A stretch of DNA of 64,000 bases from an uncultured Flavobacteriales bacterium (GCA_946479985.1 CAMLIF010000008.1:1-64000), one strand, 5' to 3'. Numbered from the stretch's first letter, positions 25,948 to 36,244 are shown. Numbers and translations are program-made. Notes: generated from the sequence alone by a model not told the origin.

Positions 25948-26298
25948 TTAAGCTTCAACAGGAACAGCTGCACCATTTTTCTTGCGACGCTTCTCTGCGT
26001 ATGCAATATGGTTAGTGTCCATTTTAATTGTAAGGAAACGAAGAATACGCTCATCACGCTTCATAGCTAATTCCAAGTCAGCAACTACTGAACCTTCTCC
26101 ATCAAATTGAAATAAGAAGTAGAAACCAGTAGATTTCTTTTGAATTGGATAAGCTAATTTCTTCAATCCCCAACTTTCTGAGTGCGTCAATTTACCGCCC
26201 ATGGCAGCTAAATCACTCTCGTACTTTTTTACTGCTTCCTTTGCCTGGTCTTCAGACAAAACGGGAGTAAGAATGAAAACAGTTTCGTAAGAATTCAT
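25948..26298 (-). CDS. rpsF: 30S ribosomal protein S6
   Basis: 116 residues. S6 fold: MNSYETVFILTPVLSEDQAKEAV at the start, WGLKKLAYPIQKKSTGFYFLFQF in the middle and RDERILRFLTIKMD late, then a basic tail. First gene of the operon. The leader carries a hairpin that could be an S6:S18 feedback site. Confidence 0.98.
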   Translation of the reverse strand: MNSYETVFILTPVLSEDQAKEAVKKYESDLAAMGGKLTHSESWGLKKLAYPIQKKSTGFYFLFQFDGEGSVVADLELAMKRDERILRFLTIKMDTNHIAYAEKRRKKNGAAVPVEA

Positions 26299-26329
26299 AA
26301 TTAAACTTATTTGTTATTAATACTAAATT

Positions 26330-26352
26330 CCTGTCTGAAAACTCCAAACAGG
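26330..26352 (-). promoter_or_regulatory. Leader hairpin of rpsF mRNA, possible S6:S18 autoregulation site
   Basis: On the minus strand CCTGTTTG and CAGACAGG pair (eight pairs, one G-T) around GAGTTTT, at the predicted 5' end of the rpsF transcript. S6:S18 leader regulation is known in many bacteria, but the known CCG-bulge motif is not obvious here, so the role is uncertain. Confidence 0.35.
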
Positions 26353-26356
26353 GGTG

Positions 26357-26364
26357 CAAAGATA
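26357..26364 (-). promoter_or_regulatory. -7 box (TATCTTTG) of the rpsF operon
   Basis: TATCTTTG on the minus strand, 58 nt before the rpsF ATG, immediately upstream of the leader hairpin. Confidence 0.55.
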
Positions 26365-26574
26365 GTAAATTATTTATTTGAAAGTATCTAACTCTAAAGT
26401 TTTCAACGTTCTTGCCCCATAAATTGTGTGGCAGGAAGATTCCTCACCCGATTAAAGAATGAGCCGCTATTCAACTCATCTGTTTTTATTAATCTGTAAT
26501 AGCAGGTCAAAAAAAATGTGTGATGAATGCTTTCTCTTATTTTGATTGGTATAATAATTGTCAAAAGAACGTTT

Positions 26575-27366
26575 ATGAAGCAATTTTTACTCTTTCTTAT
26601 TTTGTCGTTGTGTACATATACGGTTCAGGCACAACTTTCTTGCAAAACAAAACCGGCTCCCGATGGCGGAACGAAAAAAATATGTTTGCACAAGAACGGA
26701 ATAATTTCTACTTCTGAAACCTGGGACAAAGACAGGCATAGTGGTAGCATTGTGGCGTATAATAATAAGAGTGAAGAATTGTTTAATCATTCACTTCGTA
26801 ATTTTGGAGGTCATGCTTCTGTCAGCATAGATTATTATCCGAACGGACAGGTTTCGAAAATCTATTTCAGCGATGCTCCCGATGGTGGAATACAATTCTA
26901 CAATTCTACCACGAAGTTTGATGAAAACGGAAATCAAACTGAGTTTTACGAAACCAGATATCCGTATGAGCTGCAAACCATTCTAATGGAGCCGGAACCG
27001 AAAGAAAATCCAGTGAAAGAAGTGGTGACAGAAACTCCAAAACAAGAGGTGGTTGAATGCGCGGTTCTCTTCAAGAACTTTTTCGAAATTCAGAATGCAA
27101 CGAGTTCAAAAGTGATCATTAAAGTAAATGCTCTGCAAAATAACTCGGTGATTGGTAAATCAAAAACAATAGTGTTGGAGCCATCTCAAAAGTTGGTTTT
27201 TGATACCGTTTTCACGGCACAAATTGGACTTAGAGATAAAATATACGCACTTGAAATCGTTTCATACACCAATAAGCGCAAGAATAAATCAATGAAACTC
27301 ATCGAGCCGGGACCAATTGAAACTACCGATTCCAGAACCTATTATTGGTTTGTGGTGAAGGACTAG
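26575..27366 (+). CDS. Secreted protein of unknown function with MORN-like segment
   Basis: 263 residues from the ATG that opens a clean signal peptide (MKQFLLFLILSLCTYTVQA); an in-frame ATG 48 nt upstream would only lengthen it. Residues about 30-125 have repeated G-x-I-x-x-Y/F patterns (GSIVAYNNKSEEL, SIDYYPNGQVSKIYF, KFDENGNQTEFY) reminiscent of toxin-antitoxin/MORN-like YwqK repeats. The C-terminal 110 residues form a separate beta-rich domain. No lipobox or sorting domain. Function unknown. Confidence 0.65.
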   Translation: MKQFLLFLILSLCTYTVQAQLSCKTKPAPDGGTKKICLHKNGIISTSETWDKDRHSGSIVAYNNKSEELFNHSLRNFGGHASVSIDYYPNGQVSKIYFSDAPDGGIQFYNSTTKFDENGNQTEFYETRYPYELQTILMEPEPKENPVKEVVTETPKQEVVECAVLFKNFFEIQNATSSKVIIKVNALQNNSVIGKSKTIVLEPSQKLVFDTVFTAQIGLRDKIYALEIVSYTNKRKNKSMKLIEPGPIETTDSRTYYWFVVKD

Positions 27367-27550
27367 GACGTTTAAGTCAATTTACTCTTTCTCTCTCTGC
27401 CTGAATATTATCCAAAATCAGTCTAAATAAGAGCGTTCAGGAATTCTCTCAGTATAAGGTGTTCGTTTTATTTTCAAGTATTTCGTAAATTCGCACGACT
27501 TTTAGAATTGCGGATTTCACCCGTTAAATAAAGAAAAACAAGACTTTTTT

Positions 27551-30322
27551 ATGAATACCTATCAAGAGTACATTAGAGAAATTGAAGAACGTAAAGCACA
27601 GGGCCTTCACCCGAAGCCAATCGATGGTGCTGAATTATTGAGCGAGATCATTGCGCAGATCAAAGACGTGAATAATGAATATCGCGAAGACTCTCTTCGA
27701 TTTTTTATTTACAATACCTTGCCCGGAACAACTCCGGCTGCTGTTGTAAAAGCTGAGTTCCTGAAGGAAATTATTCATGGTAAAACTGTTCTTAACGAGA
27801 TTACTCCGGCTTTTGCCCTGGAATTATTGTCGCACATGAAAGGCGGGCCGTCAATAAAAGTGCTGCTTGATTTGACTCTGGGTATGGATCAGACAATTGC
27901 AAAAGAAGCTGCAAATGTTTTGAAAACTCAGGTCTATCTTTACGATGCAGATATGCACCGATTAAAAGAGGCCTTTGAAAACGGGAACGAAATTGCTAAA
28001 GAAGTTCTTGAAAGTTATGCTCAGGCTGAGTTTTTTACGAAACTTCCGGAAGTTCCGGAGGAAATCAAAGTAGTTACGTTTATTGCCGGTGAAGGAGATA
28101 TTTCAACAGATTTGCTTTCTCCGGGTAATCAGGCGCACTCGCGTTCTGACCGTGAACTTCATGGAAAATGTATGATTACTCCAGAAGCTCAGGATGAAAT
28201 TAAGATGATTCAAACACAGCATCCCGACAAAAGTGTAATGCTGATTGCCGAAAAAGGTACAATGGGGGTTGGTTCATCTCGTATGTCGGGTGTTAACAAT
28301 GTTGCGCTTTGGACTGGTAAGCAGGCTAGTCCTTATGTTCCATTTGTGAACATTGCCCCAATTGTTGCAGGAACAAACGGTATTTCTCCGATTTTCCTTA
28401 CAACTGTTGATGTAACCGGCGGTATAGGTCTTGACCTTCAAAACTGGGTAAAGAAACTGGATGCAAATGGTGATCCTGTTCGTAACGAAAATGGCGAGCC
28501 AATTCTGGAACAAGCGTATTCAGTTGCTACCGGAACGGTTCTTACCATCAATACAAAAACAAAAAAATTATACAATGGCGACCAGGAACTGATTGACATT
28601 TCTAAGGCATTTACTCCTCAGAAAATGGAATTCATCAAGGCTGGCGGATCTTACGCGATTGTTTTTGGTAAGAAAATTCAAACGTTTGCAGCTAAGACTT
28701 TGGGTATTGATACGCCGCTTGTGTTTGCTCCATCGAAGGAAGTTTCTGTTGAAGGACAAGGTTTGACTGCCGTTGAAAAAATATTCAACAGAAATGCTGT
28801 TGGAATAACTTCCGGAAAAACTTTGCACGCCGGTTCAGATGTTCGCGTAGAAGTAAATATTGTTGGTTCACAAGATACAACTGGTTTAATGACCGCTCAG
28901 GAATTGGAATCAATGGCTGCTACGGTCATCTCTCCGATTGTTGATGGTGCGTACCAGTCCGGATGTCACACGGCATCTGTTTGGGATAAAAAAGCGCAGG
29001 CAAATATTCCAAGATTGATGAAATTCATGAACGACTTTGGTTTAATTACCGGTCGTGACCCGAAAGGCGTATATCATGCAATGACGGATGTAATTCATAA
29101 AGTACTGAATGATATTACAATTGATGATTGGGCTATCATTATTGGTGGTGACTCACATACGCGTATGTCTAAAGGAGTTGCTTTTGGTGCCGATTCAGGA
29201 ACAGTTGCGCTTGCACTTGCAACCGGTGAAGCTTCCATGCCAATTCCGGAATCTGTGAAAGTCACTTTCAAAGGCGAAATGAAATCGCACATGGATTTCC
29301 GCGATGTGGTTCATGCAACACAAGCTCAAATGTTGCAGCAATTTGGAGGTGAAAATGTGTTCCAGGGTCGTGTTATTGAAGTTCATATCGGAACATTGAC
29401 TGCTGACCAGGCATTTACATTTACCGACTGGACAGCCGAAATGAAAGCAAAAGCTTCCATCTGTATTTCTGAAGACGATACCTTGATCGAATCGTTGGAA
29501 ATTGCAAAAAGCAGAATCCAGATCATGATCGATAAAGGAATGGATAATCATATTCACGTACTTCAGGGATTGATCAATAAAGCGAATAAACGAATTGCTG
29601 AAATCCAAACGGGTGATAAACCTGCCCTTACTCCGGATGCAGACGCGAAGTATTACGCAGAAGTGGTTGTTGATTTGGATCTGATCGCTGAGCCAATGAT
29701 CGCTGACCCGGATGTAAATAATAAAGATGTTTCTAAACGATACACTCACGATACCATCAGAACGCTTTCTTACTACGGTGGAGAGAAAAAGGTAGATCTT
29801 GGATTTATTGGTTCTTGTATGGTTCACAAAGGCGACATGAAGATCCTTGCTCAAATGTTGAAAAATGTTGAAGCACAAAACGGTAAGGTTGAATTCAAAG
29901 CTCCGTTGGTGGTAGCGCCTCCTACATATAACATCGTTGATGAATTGAAAGCTGAGGGTGACTGGGAAGTGCTGCAAAAATACTCTGGTTTCGAATTTGA
30001 TGACAACGCACCGAAAGGCGCAGCGCGTACTGCTTATGAAAACATGCTGTACTTAGAGCGTCCGGGTTGTAACCTTTGTATGGGGAACCAGGAAAAAGCT
30101 GAAAGAGGAGATACCGTAATGGCAACTTCAACACGTCTTTTCCAGGGAAGGGTTGTGGAAGATACAGATGGAAAAAAAGGTGAGTCTTTGCTTTCGTCAA
30201 CACCGGTTGTGGTATTATCTACGATTTTAGGTAGAACGCCATCTATTGAAGAATACAAAAAAGCAGTAGAAGGAATTACACTTACGAAGTTTGCTCCATC
30301 ACACAAGTTGTTGGTGAATTAA
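27551..30322 (+). CDS. acnB: Aconitate hydratase B (bifunctional AcnB)
   Basis: 923 residues, the length and layout of AcnB: N-terminal HEAT-like and swivelling domains first, then the catalytic domains. Cysteine ligands of the [4Fe-4S] cluster include the C-terminal pair in GCNLCMGNQ; GDSHTRMSKGVAFGADSG and the LGFIGSCMVHKGDMK segment are typical. It interconverts citrate and isocitrate and often 2-methylisocitrate. A second, mitochondrial-type aconitase is encoded 2.8 kb downstream. A weak promoter-like TAAATTCG lies 57 nt upstream. A perfect-stem terminator follows. Confidence 0.96.
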   Translation: MNTYQEYIREIEERKAQGLHPKPIDGAELLSEIIAQIKDVNNEYREDSLRFFIYNTLPGTTPAAVVKAEFLKEIIHGKTVLNEITPAFALELLSHMKGGPSIKVLLDLTLGMDQTIAKEAANVLKTQVYLYDADMHRLKEAFENGNEIAKEVLESYAQAEFFTKLPEVPEEIKVVTFIAGEGDISTDLLSPGNQAHSRSDRELHGKCMITPEAQDEIKMIQTQHPDKSVMLIAEKGTMGVGSSRMSGVNNVALWTGKQASPYVPFVNIAPIVAGTNGISPIFLTTVDVTGGIGLDLQNWVKKLDANGDPVRNENGEPILEQAYSVATGTVLTINTKTKKLYNGDQELIDISKAFTPQKMEFIKAGGSYAIVFGKKIQTFAAKTLGIDTPLVFAPSKEVSVEGQGLTAVEKIFNRNAVGITSGKTLHAGSDVRVEVNIVGSQDTTGLMTAQELESMAATVISPIVDGAYQSGCHTASVWDKKAQANIPRLMKFMNDFGLITGRDPKGVYHAMTDVIHKVLNDITIDDWAIIIGGDSHTRMSKGVAFGADSGTVALALATGEASMPIPESVKVTFKGEMKSHMDFRDVVHATQAQMLQQFGGENVFQGRVIEVHIGTLTADQAFTFTDWTAEMKAKASICISEDDTLIESLEIAKSRIQIMIDKGMDNHIHVLQGLINKANKRIAEIQTGDKPALTPDADAKYYAEVVVDLDLIAEPMIADPDVNNKDVSKRYTHDTIRTLSYYGGEKKVDLGFIGSCMVHKGDMKILAQMLKNVEAQNGKVEFKAPLVVAPPTYNIVDELKAEGDWEVLQKYSGFEFDDNAPKGAARTAYENMLYLERPGCNLCMGNQEKAERGDTVMATSTRLFQGRVVEDTDGKKGESLLSSTPVVVLSTILGRTPSIEEYKKAVEGITLTKFAPSHKLLVN

Positions 30323-30394
30323 TCAGAGTTAAACACATAGAGACAGAAAAAAGCAGGTACATAGTTTTTTTATGTTGCAATAAAATTTACGGAT

Positions 30395-30430
30395 CAAACA
30401 AAAGGCTTCAGAAATGAAGCCTTTTGTTTG
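30395..30430 (+). terminator. Terminator after acnB
   Basis: Perfect 16-bp arms CAAACAAAAGGCTTCA/TGAAGCCTTTTGTTTG around a GAAA loop. It can act on both strands because the stem carries A and T runs. Confidence 0.88.
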
Positions 30431-30493
30431 ATAAAATCCACCTCCAGGGATCGAACAACTGTTGAATTGAAAAAAGCTATATTTATTGATACA

Positions 30494-30898
30494 ATGAAAC
30501 ACGTGATTTCAATTTTATTCTTTTTGAGCTTAAGTATCGCTCATTCGCAGACATCTCCTAATGGCGCGATAAAATTTGCATTTATTGAAAATGCTGAAGT
30601 TGTGTTTTTGAAAGATACAATTGCTGTAAAATACATCAATCAAAAAACGCGCAAGTTAATTCTAGACACCATTTATTTCAATCCTGAAAATCCAATTCCA
30701 GCAAAGAAGCTTCGGGCAGGGAAGTACAAAATGGAAATCACGATGAAGGATTATCCAGAGATCAAATTGACCAATATTCAGGTGAAGGATCAAAGAGTGA
30801 CTTTTCTTGAGTTTAATTTAGATGGCTTGATTCATACCAAGAAAACAGTAAAATTGAAGCATGAAAGCCCAAAGAACGGGTATGAGAACTGTGGATAA
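30494..30898 (+). CDS. Small secreted protein of unknown function
   Basis: 134 residues from the ATG that begins a signal peptide (MKHVISILFFLSLSIAHS, cut before Q). The mature part has a single beta-sandwich look (KKLRAGKYKMEITMKDYPEIKLTNIQVKDQRVTFLEFNLDG), resembling carboxypeptidase-regulatory-like or PEGA-type surface domains. No function can be assigned. The frame reads upstream to a TTG inside the acnB terminator, which I reject. Confidence 0.6.
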   Translation: MKHVISILFFLSLSIAHSQTSPNGAIKFAFIENAEVVFLKDTIAVKYINQKTRKLILDTIYFNPENPIPAKKLRAGKYKMEITMKDYPEIKLTNIQVKDQRVTFLEFNLDGLIHTKKTVKLKHESPKNGYENCG

Positions 30899-31021
30899 TT
30901 AATCACACTTAAAGGATTCTTTCGACCGTTTATTAGGATCTGAAAATCCTTCTAAATGGAACCGCGTAATTTTCAAGACCTCTATAGAAATTGTTGCTGT
31001 TTTTCCAGAAGAAGCAAGAAC

Positions 31022-32692
31022 CTATTCAACGCCGCAAAAACCACCAATAGTTTTTAAGGCTTTCATTTCTACGGGAACTAACTTTTGACTGAATATGGGT
31101 GAAACTGTCAATACATATTGTTTTATTTGTGCAATGAGATCGGGATTGTCAATATACTTCAATTCGTTAGCCAAGGATCCAAGATGATGCGAATATATTA
31201 AGCTTTCCATGTTTATGATGCTTGCTTCGCTTATGTTTTCGGGAGCGTCGTTTAACAGATGGGTAAAGTAAAAAAGTGCGCACATCTCATGATATTGACT
31301 AGAATCAATGACTCCTCCTTTAAGATGATCAAGCAGATCATTAGGTATTGAATGAAAATAATCATAATTAGAAATAGGTATAGCGCAAATGGATTGAAGA
31401 AATGACTTTGAATGCTCTAAGTAGGAATAAATATAGAGCGCGTCAATGTAAAACTGGTAGTCTGACCCGCCACTCGATTCGATGCTTGATGCATACCTCA
31501 AGGAATGAAAAAAGCCATGGTTTCTTTCATCCGTTAAAGGAAAACCAACGTATTGATCGAAATCGAAACTGCCAATAAGATTAAACGTGTCTTGTATTGG
31601 AATAGCCTTAGTTGAATAGGTGCCTTTTATACGAATGCTGGTTGCAGGAGGGTGTCCAAGGCTTTTTTCTTCGTTAGTCGAGTAATAAAGAAGCGAATTC
31701 CCCAGTAAAAGATTAAACTGACTTTTCGTGATTTGAGATGTGTCTTGGGTAATCTGAATGTATTTGATTGCCGCGTAAAGTTTACCCCAATTGTTCTCTT
31801 TGTCATTTGAGTTAAAGAGTGTCCAACAGGTTTCTTTCAGGTTCTCAAGAGTTTCATCTTGAGGCCAAAAATAATAAGCCACCTCCAATCGCTCAATGGC
31901 AGAATAGAGGTCGGTTTTTTTCAGTTGCTCACTTTCACTTAACTTCTGAAGCGAAACTAACTCCCGAAACGAAATGGTAGTTGATAGGTCCAGAAACGAG
32001 CTGATAGAAGCCGGACGATCTTTGAAAGATTCATTCTCCAGCACCTTCAAATACTTTTTATCATCCTTTCCGATCTTCCAAATTTGTGCCAGGTGCATAC
32101 AATCCAAAATATAGTGCTCATCGGTACCTAAAATAACGATGTATAAATGGTCTTCATAACGGCGAATTTCGAAAGGCCATCCAAAATTGTTTAGAATTAA
32201 CGTTAAAAAAGCTGTTCCGGAAGAATTGGAGAATCGATTTTCTTTAATGAGATCGTTAATATGAGCCCCGTTTTCATTTGGATGTAAGAATATTCTTTCC
32301 GCCACATGATGTAAGGCTTTGAGATCTTTTTTGTTCACTGTTTTTTTTGGGTATCTGTCCCAATCAATATGTAAAATTGGAAACTGGAGCAAGCTGTGAA
32401 TATTTTCAATTCTTTCTTCTTCCTTCCAGAACGAATCAAACAGCAGCCAGTTTGCCCTGACTTCTTTCCAATTTTGATTTGATGTTTTCACAATATCTTT
32501 AGCAAGATAGGTGGTATCCAAAAGGTGTTTTCCAAAAACGATGTTGCCGTATATGTTGAAAGCGACATTATACTTGTCGAAAACGTAACCACTGCGATAC
32601 GGTTTAATTACCGGATCTACCTGGGCAAAAAGACCAAATGGAAGGAATGCTGCAATCCATAAACAGGTGAAACGAAAAGTAGTTTTAGGCAT
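31022..32692 (-). CDS. Large secreted protein of unknown function
   Basis: 556 residues. Signal peptide MPKTTFRFTCLWIAAFLPFGLFA. Residues about 115-220 include SSGTAFLTLILNNFGWPFEI and DHLYIVILGTDEHYILDC, spaced like the Ser/Cys, His and Asp elements of transglutaminase-like or SirB1-like folds, but the nucleophile is not clear. The C-terminal half is helical with TPR-like segments. No lipobox and no sorting domain; periplasmic location is expected. Convergent with the small secreted protein gene. Confidence 0.6.
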   Translation of the reverse strand: MPKTTFRFTCLWIAAFLPFGLFAQVDPVIKPYRSGYVFDKYNVAFNIYGNIVFGKHLLDTTYLAKDIVKTSNQNWKEVRANWLLFDSFWKEEERIENIHSLLQFPILHIDWDRYPKKTVNKKDLKALHHVAERIFLHPNENGAHINDLIKENRFSNSSGTAFLTLILNNFGWPFEIRRYEDHLYIVILGTDEHYILDCMHLAQIWKIGKDDKKYLKVLENESFKDRPASISSFLDLSTTISFRELVSLQKLSESEQLKKTDLYSAIERLEVAYYFWPQDETLENLKETCWTLFNSNDKENNWGKLYAAIKYIQITQDTSQITKSQFNLLLGNSLLYYSTNEEKSLGHPPATSIRIKGTYSTKAIPIQDTFNLIGSFDFDQYVGFPLTDERNHGFFHSLRYASSIESSGGSDYQFYIDALYIYSYLEHSKSFLQSICAIPISNYDYFHSIPNDLLDHLKGGVIDSSQYHEMCALFYFTHLLNDAPENISEASIINMESLIYSHHLGSLANELKYIDNPDLIAQIKQYVLTVSPIFSQKLVPVEMKALKTIGGFCGVE

Positions 32693-32748
32693 AGCGAATT
32701 ACAGAATGAATTGTGCTCAGCTAAAGTAAAATTTTATTTACGGATATT

Positions 32749-32967
32749 TCAAACATTAATATTGATGTTCAAGTGCCCGTTTAGTACGAAGGTGAAAGGC
32801 TGAAAACCTTGCGTAGAAGTTGAAAGCGGCGCGGTCTTTTTCACAGCCCGGTTCAGACTATCCAATAATTCTTCTTTTCTGTTTTCCTGCTGAGTATTAC
32901 AGCAAAGACCTGTCAGGTTTATAAACGAAAGAAATAATGTCGTACGGATGTTGAGACAGAAATTCAC
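32749..32967 (-). CDS. Possible small secreted protein (72 residues, GTG start)
   Basis: A frame with plausible codon use encoding an N-terminal hydrophobic stretch (TTLFLSFINLTGLCC) and a polar helix (NTQQENRKEELLDSLNRAVKK). It may be a small exported or lipid-anchored protein, though the lipobox is not canonical. No promoter box was found. It is the only candidate in the 413-bp gap before the second aconitase gene, and it could equally be a gene remnant. Confidence 0.3.
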   Translation of the reverse strand: MNFCLNIRTTLFLSFINLTGLCCNTQQENRKEELLDSLNRAVKKTAPLSTSTQGFQPFTFVLNGHLNININV

Positions 32968-33105
32968 ACAATAAATGTAAACTATATTTCAGTTGAAAGA
33001 TAATATAACTCCACCACTATCAATAAAATCAATGCACTTATAAACAATATTTAAAGCTGCTGAAGTTTTTAAATGCTTAAATTTAGAGATATCAAACTTT
33101 ATAAA

Positions 33106-35373
33106 ATGGCTGTTTTTGATTTAGACATGATCCAAAAAGTCTACGCTGCTTATCCGGAACGCGTAGCTGCTGCAAGAAAGGTTGTCGGTCGCCCGCTGAC
33201 ACTAACAGAAAAAATTCTTTACGCGCATCTTTGGGAGGGTAATGCAACGTTTGCTCACGAAAGAGGAAGGTCGTATGTTGACTTTGCCCCGGACCGTGTA
33301 ACTATGCAGGATGCAACGGCGCAAATGGCTTTGCTGCAATTTATGCAGGCCGGTAAAAAGAAAGTTGCCGTTCCGTCAACCGTGCATTGTGACCACCTGA
33401 TTCAGGCGAAAATTGGTGCAGCTGGAGATTTACAGCGTTCATTGAATGAAAATAACGAGGTATTCAACTTCTTGTCGTCTATCTCTAATAAATATGGTAT
33501 TGGTTTCTGGAAGCCTGGAGCCGGGATTATTCACCAGGTTATGCTTGAGAATTATGCTTTTCCGGGTGGAATGATGATTGGAACAGATTCGCACACAGTA
33601 AATGGTGGCGGACTGGGAATGGTGGCAATTGGTGTTGGTGGTGCTGATGCAGTTGATGTCATGGCCGGAATGGCTTGGGAATTGAAATTCCCGAAATTGA
33701 TCGGTGTGAAACTAACCGGAACTTTGAGCGGTTGGACTTCCGCAAAAGATGTGATCCTGAAAGTTGCTGATATTCTTACTGTAAAAGGAGGGACTGGCGC
33801 AATTGTCGAATATTTTGGCGACGGAGCCATTTCGCTTTCAGCAACGGGAAAAGGAACAATCTGTAATATGGGTGCCGAAATTGGTGCTACAACTTCAACT
33901 TTTGGCTACGATGAGTCGATGCGTCGTTATTTGAACGCAACAGGAAGAGCAGAGATTGTTGCTTTGGCCGATCAGATCGCTGAACACCTAACCGGTGATG
34001 CAGAAGTGTATACAGATCCTGATAAATATTTCGACCAGGTAATTGAAATCAATTTGTCTGAATTGGAACCGCATATCAACGGGCCTTTTACTCCGGACCG
34101 TGGAACACCGGTTTCAAAAATGAAAGCTGAAGCTGCTGCTAACGGTTGGCCAACCAAAGTAGAGTGGGGGCTAATTGGTTCCTGTACCAACTCTTCATAC
34201 GAAGATATGGCTCGTGCAGCATCTATCGTTGAACAGGCTGTTGCGCACGGAATTACTCCGAAAGCAGAATTTGGAATTAACCCGGGTTCAGAGCAGGTTC
34301 GTTACACGATTGAACGTGATGGAATTATTGCGACGTTCGAGAAAATGGGAACAAAAATATTTACGAATGCCTGTGGACCTTGTATTGGGCAATGGGATCG
34401 TGAAGGTGCTGATAAACAAGAAAAGAATACAATTGTTCACTCGTTTAACCGGAACTTCTCCAAACGTGCCGACGGAAACCCGAATACACACGCCTTTGTG
34501 ACTTCTCCCGAGATGGTTGCTGCTTTGGCAATTTCCGGTGATTTAGGATTCAATCCGATTACAGATACATTAACAAACGATAAGGGAGAGCAAGTGAAAT
34601 TGCTGCCTCCGCATGGTGATGAACTTCCGAAAAGAGGTTTTGCGGTTGAAGACCCTGGGTATCAGGCTCCAGCTGAAGACGGAAGCGGAGTTCAGGTGAT
34701 TGTTAATCCTGATTCATCCCGTTTACAGTTGTTGGAGTCATTCGCTGTTTGGGACGGCCAAAATATTACCGGCGCTAAATTGTTAATCAAAGCGAAAGGG
34801 AAATGTACTACAGACCATATTTCAATGGCTGGCCCCTGGCTGCGTTACCGAGGTCATTTAGATAATATTTCTAATAACATGTTGATTGGTGCTGAAAACG
34901 CCTTCAACGGGAAAGCAAATGAAGTCGTGAACCAGTTAACCGGAACAATCGGTGAAGTTCCCGCGGTTCAGCGTGCTTATAAAGCCGCGGGAATCCCAAC
35001 AATTGTTGTCGGCGACCACAATTACGGTGAAGGTTCTTCTCGTGAGCATGCTGCAATGGAACCGCGTCATTTAGGTGTTTGTGCGGTTATTGTGAAGTCA
35101 TTTGCGCGTATTCATGAAACCAATCTGAAGAAACAGGGGATGTTAGGACTGACATTTGCAAATGAGGCAGATTACGATAAAATCAAAGAAGACGACACTT
35201 TCAACTTCACTGATCTGGTTGATTTTGCTCCCGGAAAACCTTTGAGCCTGGAAATCATTCATGCTGATGGTACAAGAGAGAGCATTTTGCTGAATCATAC
35301 ATACAACGCTCAGCAAATTGACTGGTTTAAAGCCGGATCGGCGTTAAATCTGATTAAACTTCAAGAGAATTAA
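33106..35373 (+). CDS. Aconitate hydratase, mitochondrial-type
   Basis: 755 residues from the ATG giving [20 protein letters not shown]; another ATG 33 nt upstream is in frame. Catalytic and cluster motifs are intact: [31 protein letters not shown] (cluster Cys), [11 protein letters not shown] (two Cys) and [22 protein letters not shown]. It resembles mitochondrial aconitase much more than AcnA/IRP1 (about 890 residues). Citrate to isocitrate in the TCA cycle. A terminator follows. Coexists with acnB 2.8 kb upstream. Confidence 0.95.
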   Translation: MAVFDLDMIQKVYAAYPERVAAARKVVGRPLTLTEKILYAHLWEGNATFAHERGRSYVDFAPDRVTMQDATAQMALLQFMQAGKKKVAVPSTVHCDHLIQAKIGAAGDLQRSLNENNEVFNFLSSISNKYGIGFWKPGAGIIHQVMLENYAFPGGMMIGTDSHTVNGGGLGMVAIGVGGADAVDVMAGMAWELKFPKLIGVKLTGTLSGWTSAKDVILKVADILTVKGGTGAIVEYFGDGAISLSATGKGTICNMGAEIGATTSTFGYDESMRRYLNATGRAEIVALADQIAEHLTGDAEVYTDPDKYFDQVIEINLSELEPHINGPFTPDRGTPVSKMKAEAAANGWPTKVEWGLIGSCTNSSYEDMARAASIVEQAVAHGITPKAEFGINPGSEQVRYTIERDGIIATFEKMGTKIFTNACGPCIGQWDREGADKQEKNTIVHSFNRNFSKRADGNPNTHAFVTSPEMVAALAISGDLGFNPITDTLTNDKGEQVKLLPPHGDELPKRGFAVEDPGYQAPAEDGSGVQVIVNPDSSRLQLLESFAVWDGQNITGAKLLIKAKGKCTTDHISMAGPWLRYRGHLDNISNNMLIGAENAFNGKANEVVNQLTGTIGEVPAVQRAYKAAGIPTIVVGDHNYGEGSSREHAAMEPRHLGVCAVIVKSFARIHETNLKKQGMLGLTFANEADYDKIKEDDTFNFTDLVDFAPGKPLSLEIIHADGTRESILLNHTYNAQQIDWFKAGSALNLIKLQEN

Positions 35374-35390
35374 ATCAATTGAATTCTATA

Positions 35391-35426
35391 ACAAAAGCCT
35401 CAACATTGTTCGGGGCTTTTTTTTGT
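35391..35426 (+). terminator. Terminator after the second aconitase gene
   Basis: AAAAGCC and GGCTTTT pair around a 14-nt loop, followed by TTTTG. Confidence 0.8.
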
Positions 35427-35486
35427 TTCTGTTCAAAAAAGCTCCTCATTTTCAATAAAGAAAGATGTTAAAAAATAGGTTTATAG

Positions 35487-35515
35487 TTGAAAATTGGATT
35501 TAATGACTAATTTCG
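35487..35515 (+). promoter_or_regulatory. Promoter-like TTG-N18-TAATTTCG before the barrel gene
   Basis: One mismatch to TAnnTTTG (TTCG for TTTG), good spacing, 29 nt before the ATG. Confidence 0.4.
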
Positions 35516-35544
35516 CCGGACTTAACATAAATAAATTCAACGTA

Positions 35545-36165
35545 ATGAAAATCACAAAAATTTTTATCGTAGCATTAGTTGCGATGACAACCACCTCAAA
35601 CCTAAATGCACAAGTTTTCGAAGAAGGAAATGTATCTATTGATCTTTACTATGGTTTCCCTAACTTGTATACAACTGTTTTTAAAACAGCGTATGCTAAC
35701 AGCGGTACTGAACAAGATATCGAAATCGGTGGAATCGGACCTGTTGGACTTCGTGGAGAATATTTATTGACGGATAAGATTGGATTAGGTCTTGATCTTG
35801 GATTCAATAACTCAAATATTTCCTACACAGAAGCTACTACAGATAACAATGGTGATCCTGTAACTTACGAGTACAACTACTCAACTAAGAAAATTGGTGC
35901 GATGGTTACGTTTAACTACCACTTCATTGATAACGACCAATTAGATTTCTATGGTGTTTTCGGTATGGGTTACGGAAATCGTTCATTCAAATTTGAATCA
36001 ACAGATCCTAATTATACAGAAGCAACAGTATCTTCTCTTATTCCTGTAGCTTCAAGATTAGGAATTGGTATGCGTTATTTCTTCTCTGACTACATCGGTG
36101 CTAACCTGGCATTAGGATTTGGTCAGGGTGGTATCATCAACGCTGGTCTTTCTTTCAAATTGTAA
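35545..36165 (+). CDS. Outer-membrane beta-barrel protein
   Basis: 206 residues from the ATG opening the signal peptide MKITKIFIVALVAMTTTSNLNAQ. The mature protein is a series of amphipathic strands (GLRGEYLLTDKIGLGLDLGFN, GAMVTFNYHFI, FYGVFGMGYGN, GANLALGFGQGGIINAGLSF) and ends in SFKL, typical of 8-strand OmpA/OmpW-like barrels (porin_5/OMP_b-brl class). Ligand unknown. Codon use suggests high expression (consistent ggt/gtt/ctt). Followed by a strong bidirectional terminator shared with dapD. Confidence 0.8.
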   Translation: MKITKIFIVALVAMTTTSNLNAQVFEEGNVSIDLYYGFPNLYTTVFKTAYANSGTEQDIEIGGIGPVGLRGEYLLTDKIGLGLDLGFNNSNISYTEATTDNNGDPVTYEYNYSTKKIGAMVTFNYHFIDNDQLDFYGVFGMGYGNRSFKFESTDPNYTEATVSSLIPVASRLGIGMRYFFSDYIGANLALGFGQGGIINAGLSFKL

Positions 36166-36185
36166 GAATAAGATAATAAATTAGA

Positions 36186-36218
36186 AAAGCCCCCTGACGA
36201 TAAACGTCAGGGGGCTTT
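36186..36218. terminator. Bidirectional terminator between the barrel gene and dapD
   Basis: Perfect 14-bp arms AAAGCCCCCTGACG/CGTCAGGGGGCTTT around ATAAA. T-rich flank (TCTTTTT) on the plus side; AAAAG context gives TTTTC on the minus side. Confidence 0.9.
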
Positions 36219-36244
36219 CTTTTTCCAATATTTTTGAAAGCTTG

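Noticed and set aside
29195..29977. A 260-codon frame on the minus strand inside acnB
   Set aside because: It is antisense to a highly conserved aconitase; the length reflects acnB codon bias, and the translation is Cys/His/Phe-rich with no domain.
30436..30465. CCAGGGATCGAAC resembling a tRNA 3' end
   Set aside because: The neighbouring pentamers do not pair and no cloverleaf is possible; it is upstream non-coding sequence before a secreted-protein gene.
30909..30960. AAGGATT/AATCCTT as a terminator between convergent genes
   Set aside because: A 7-bp stem with a large loop and no T-run is too weak to report.
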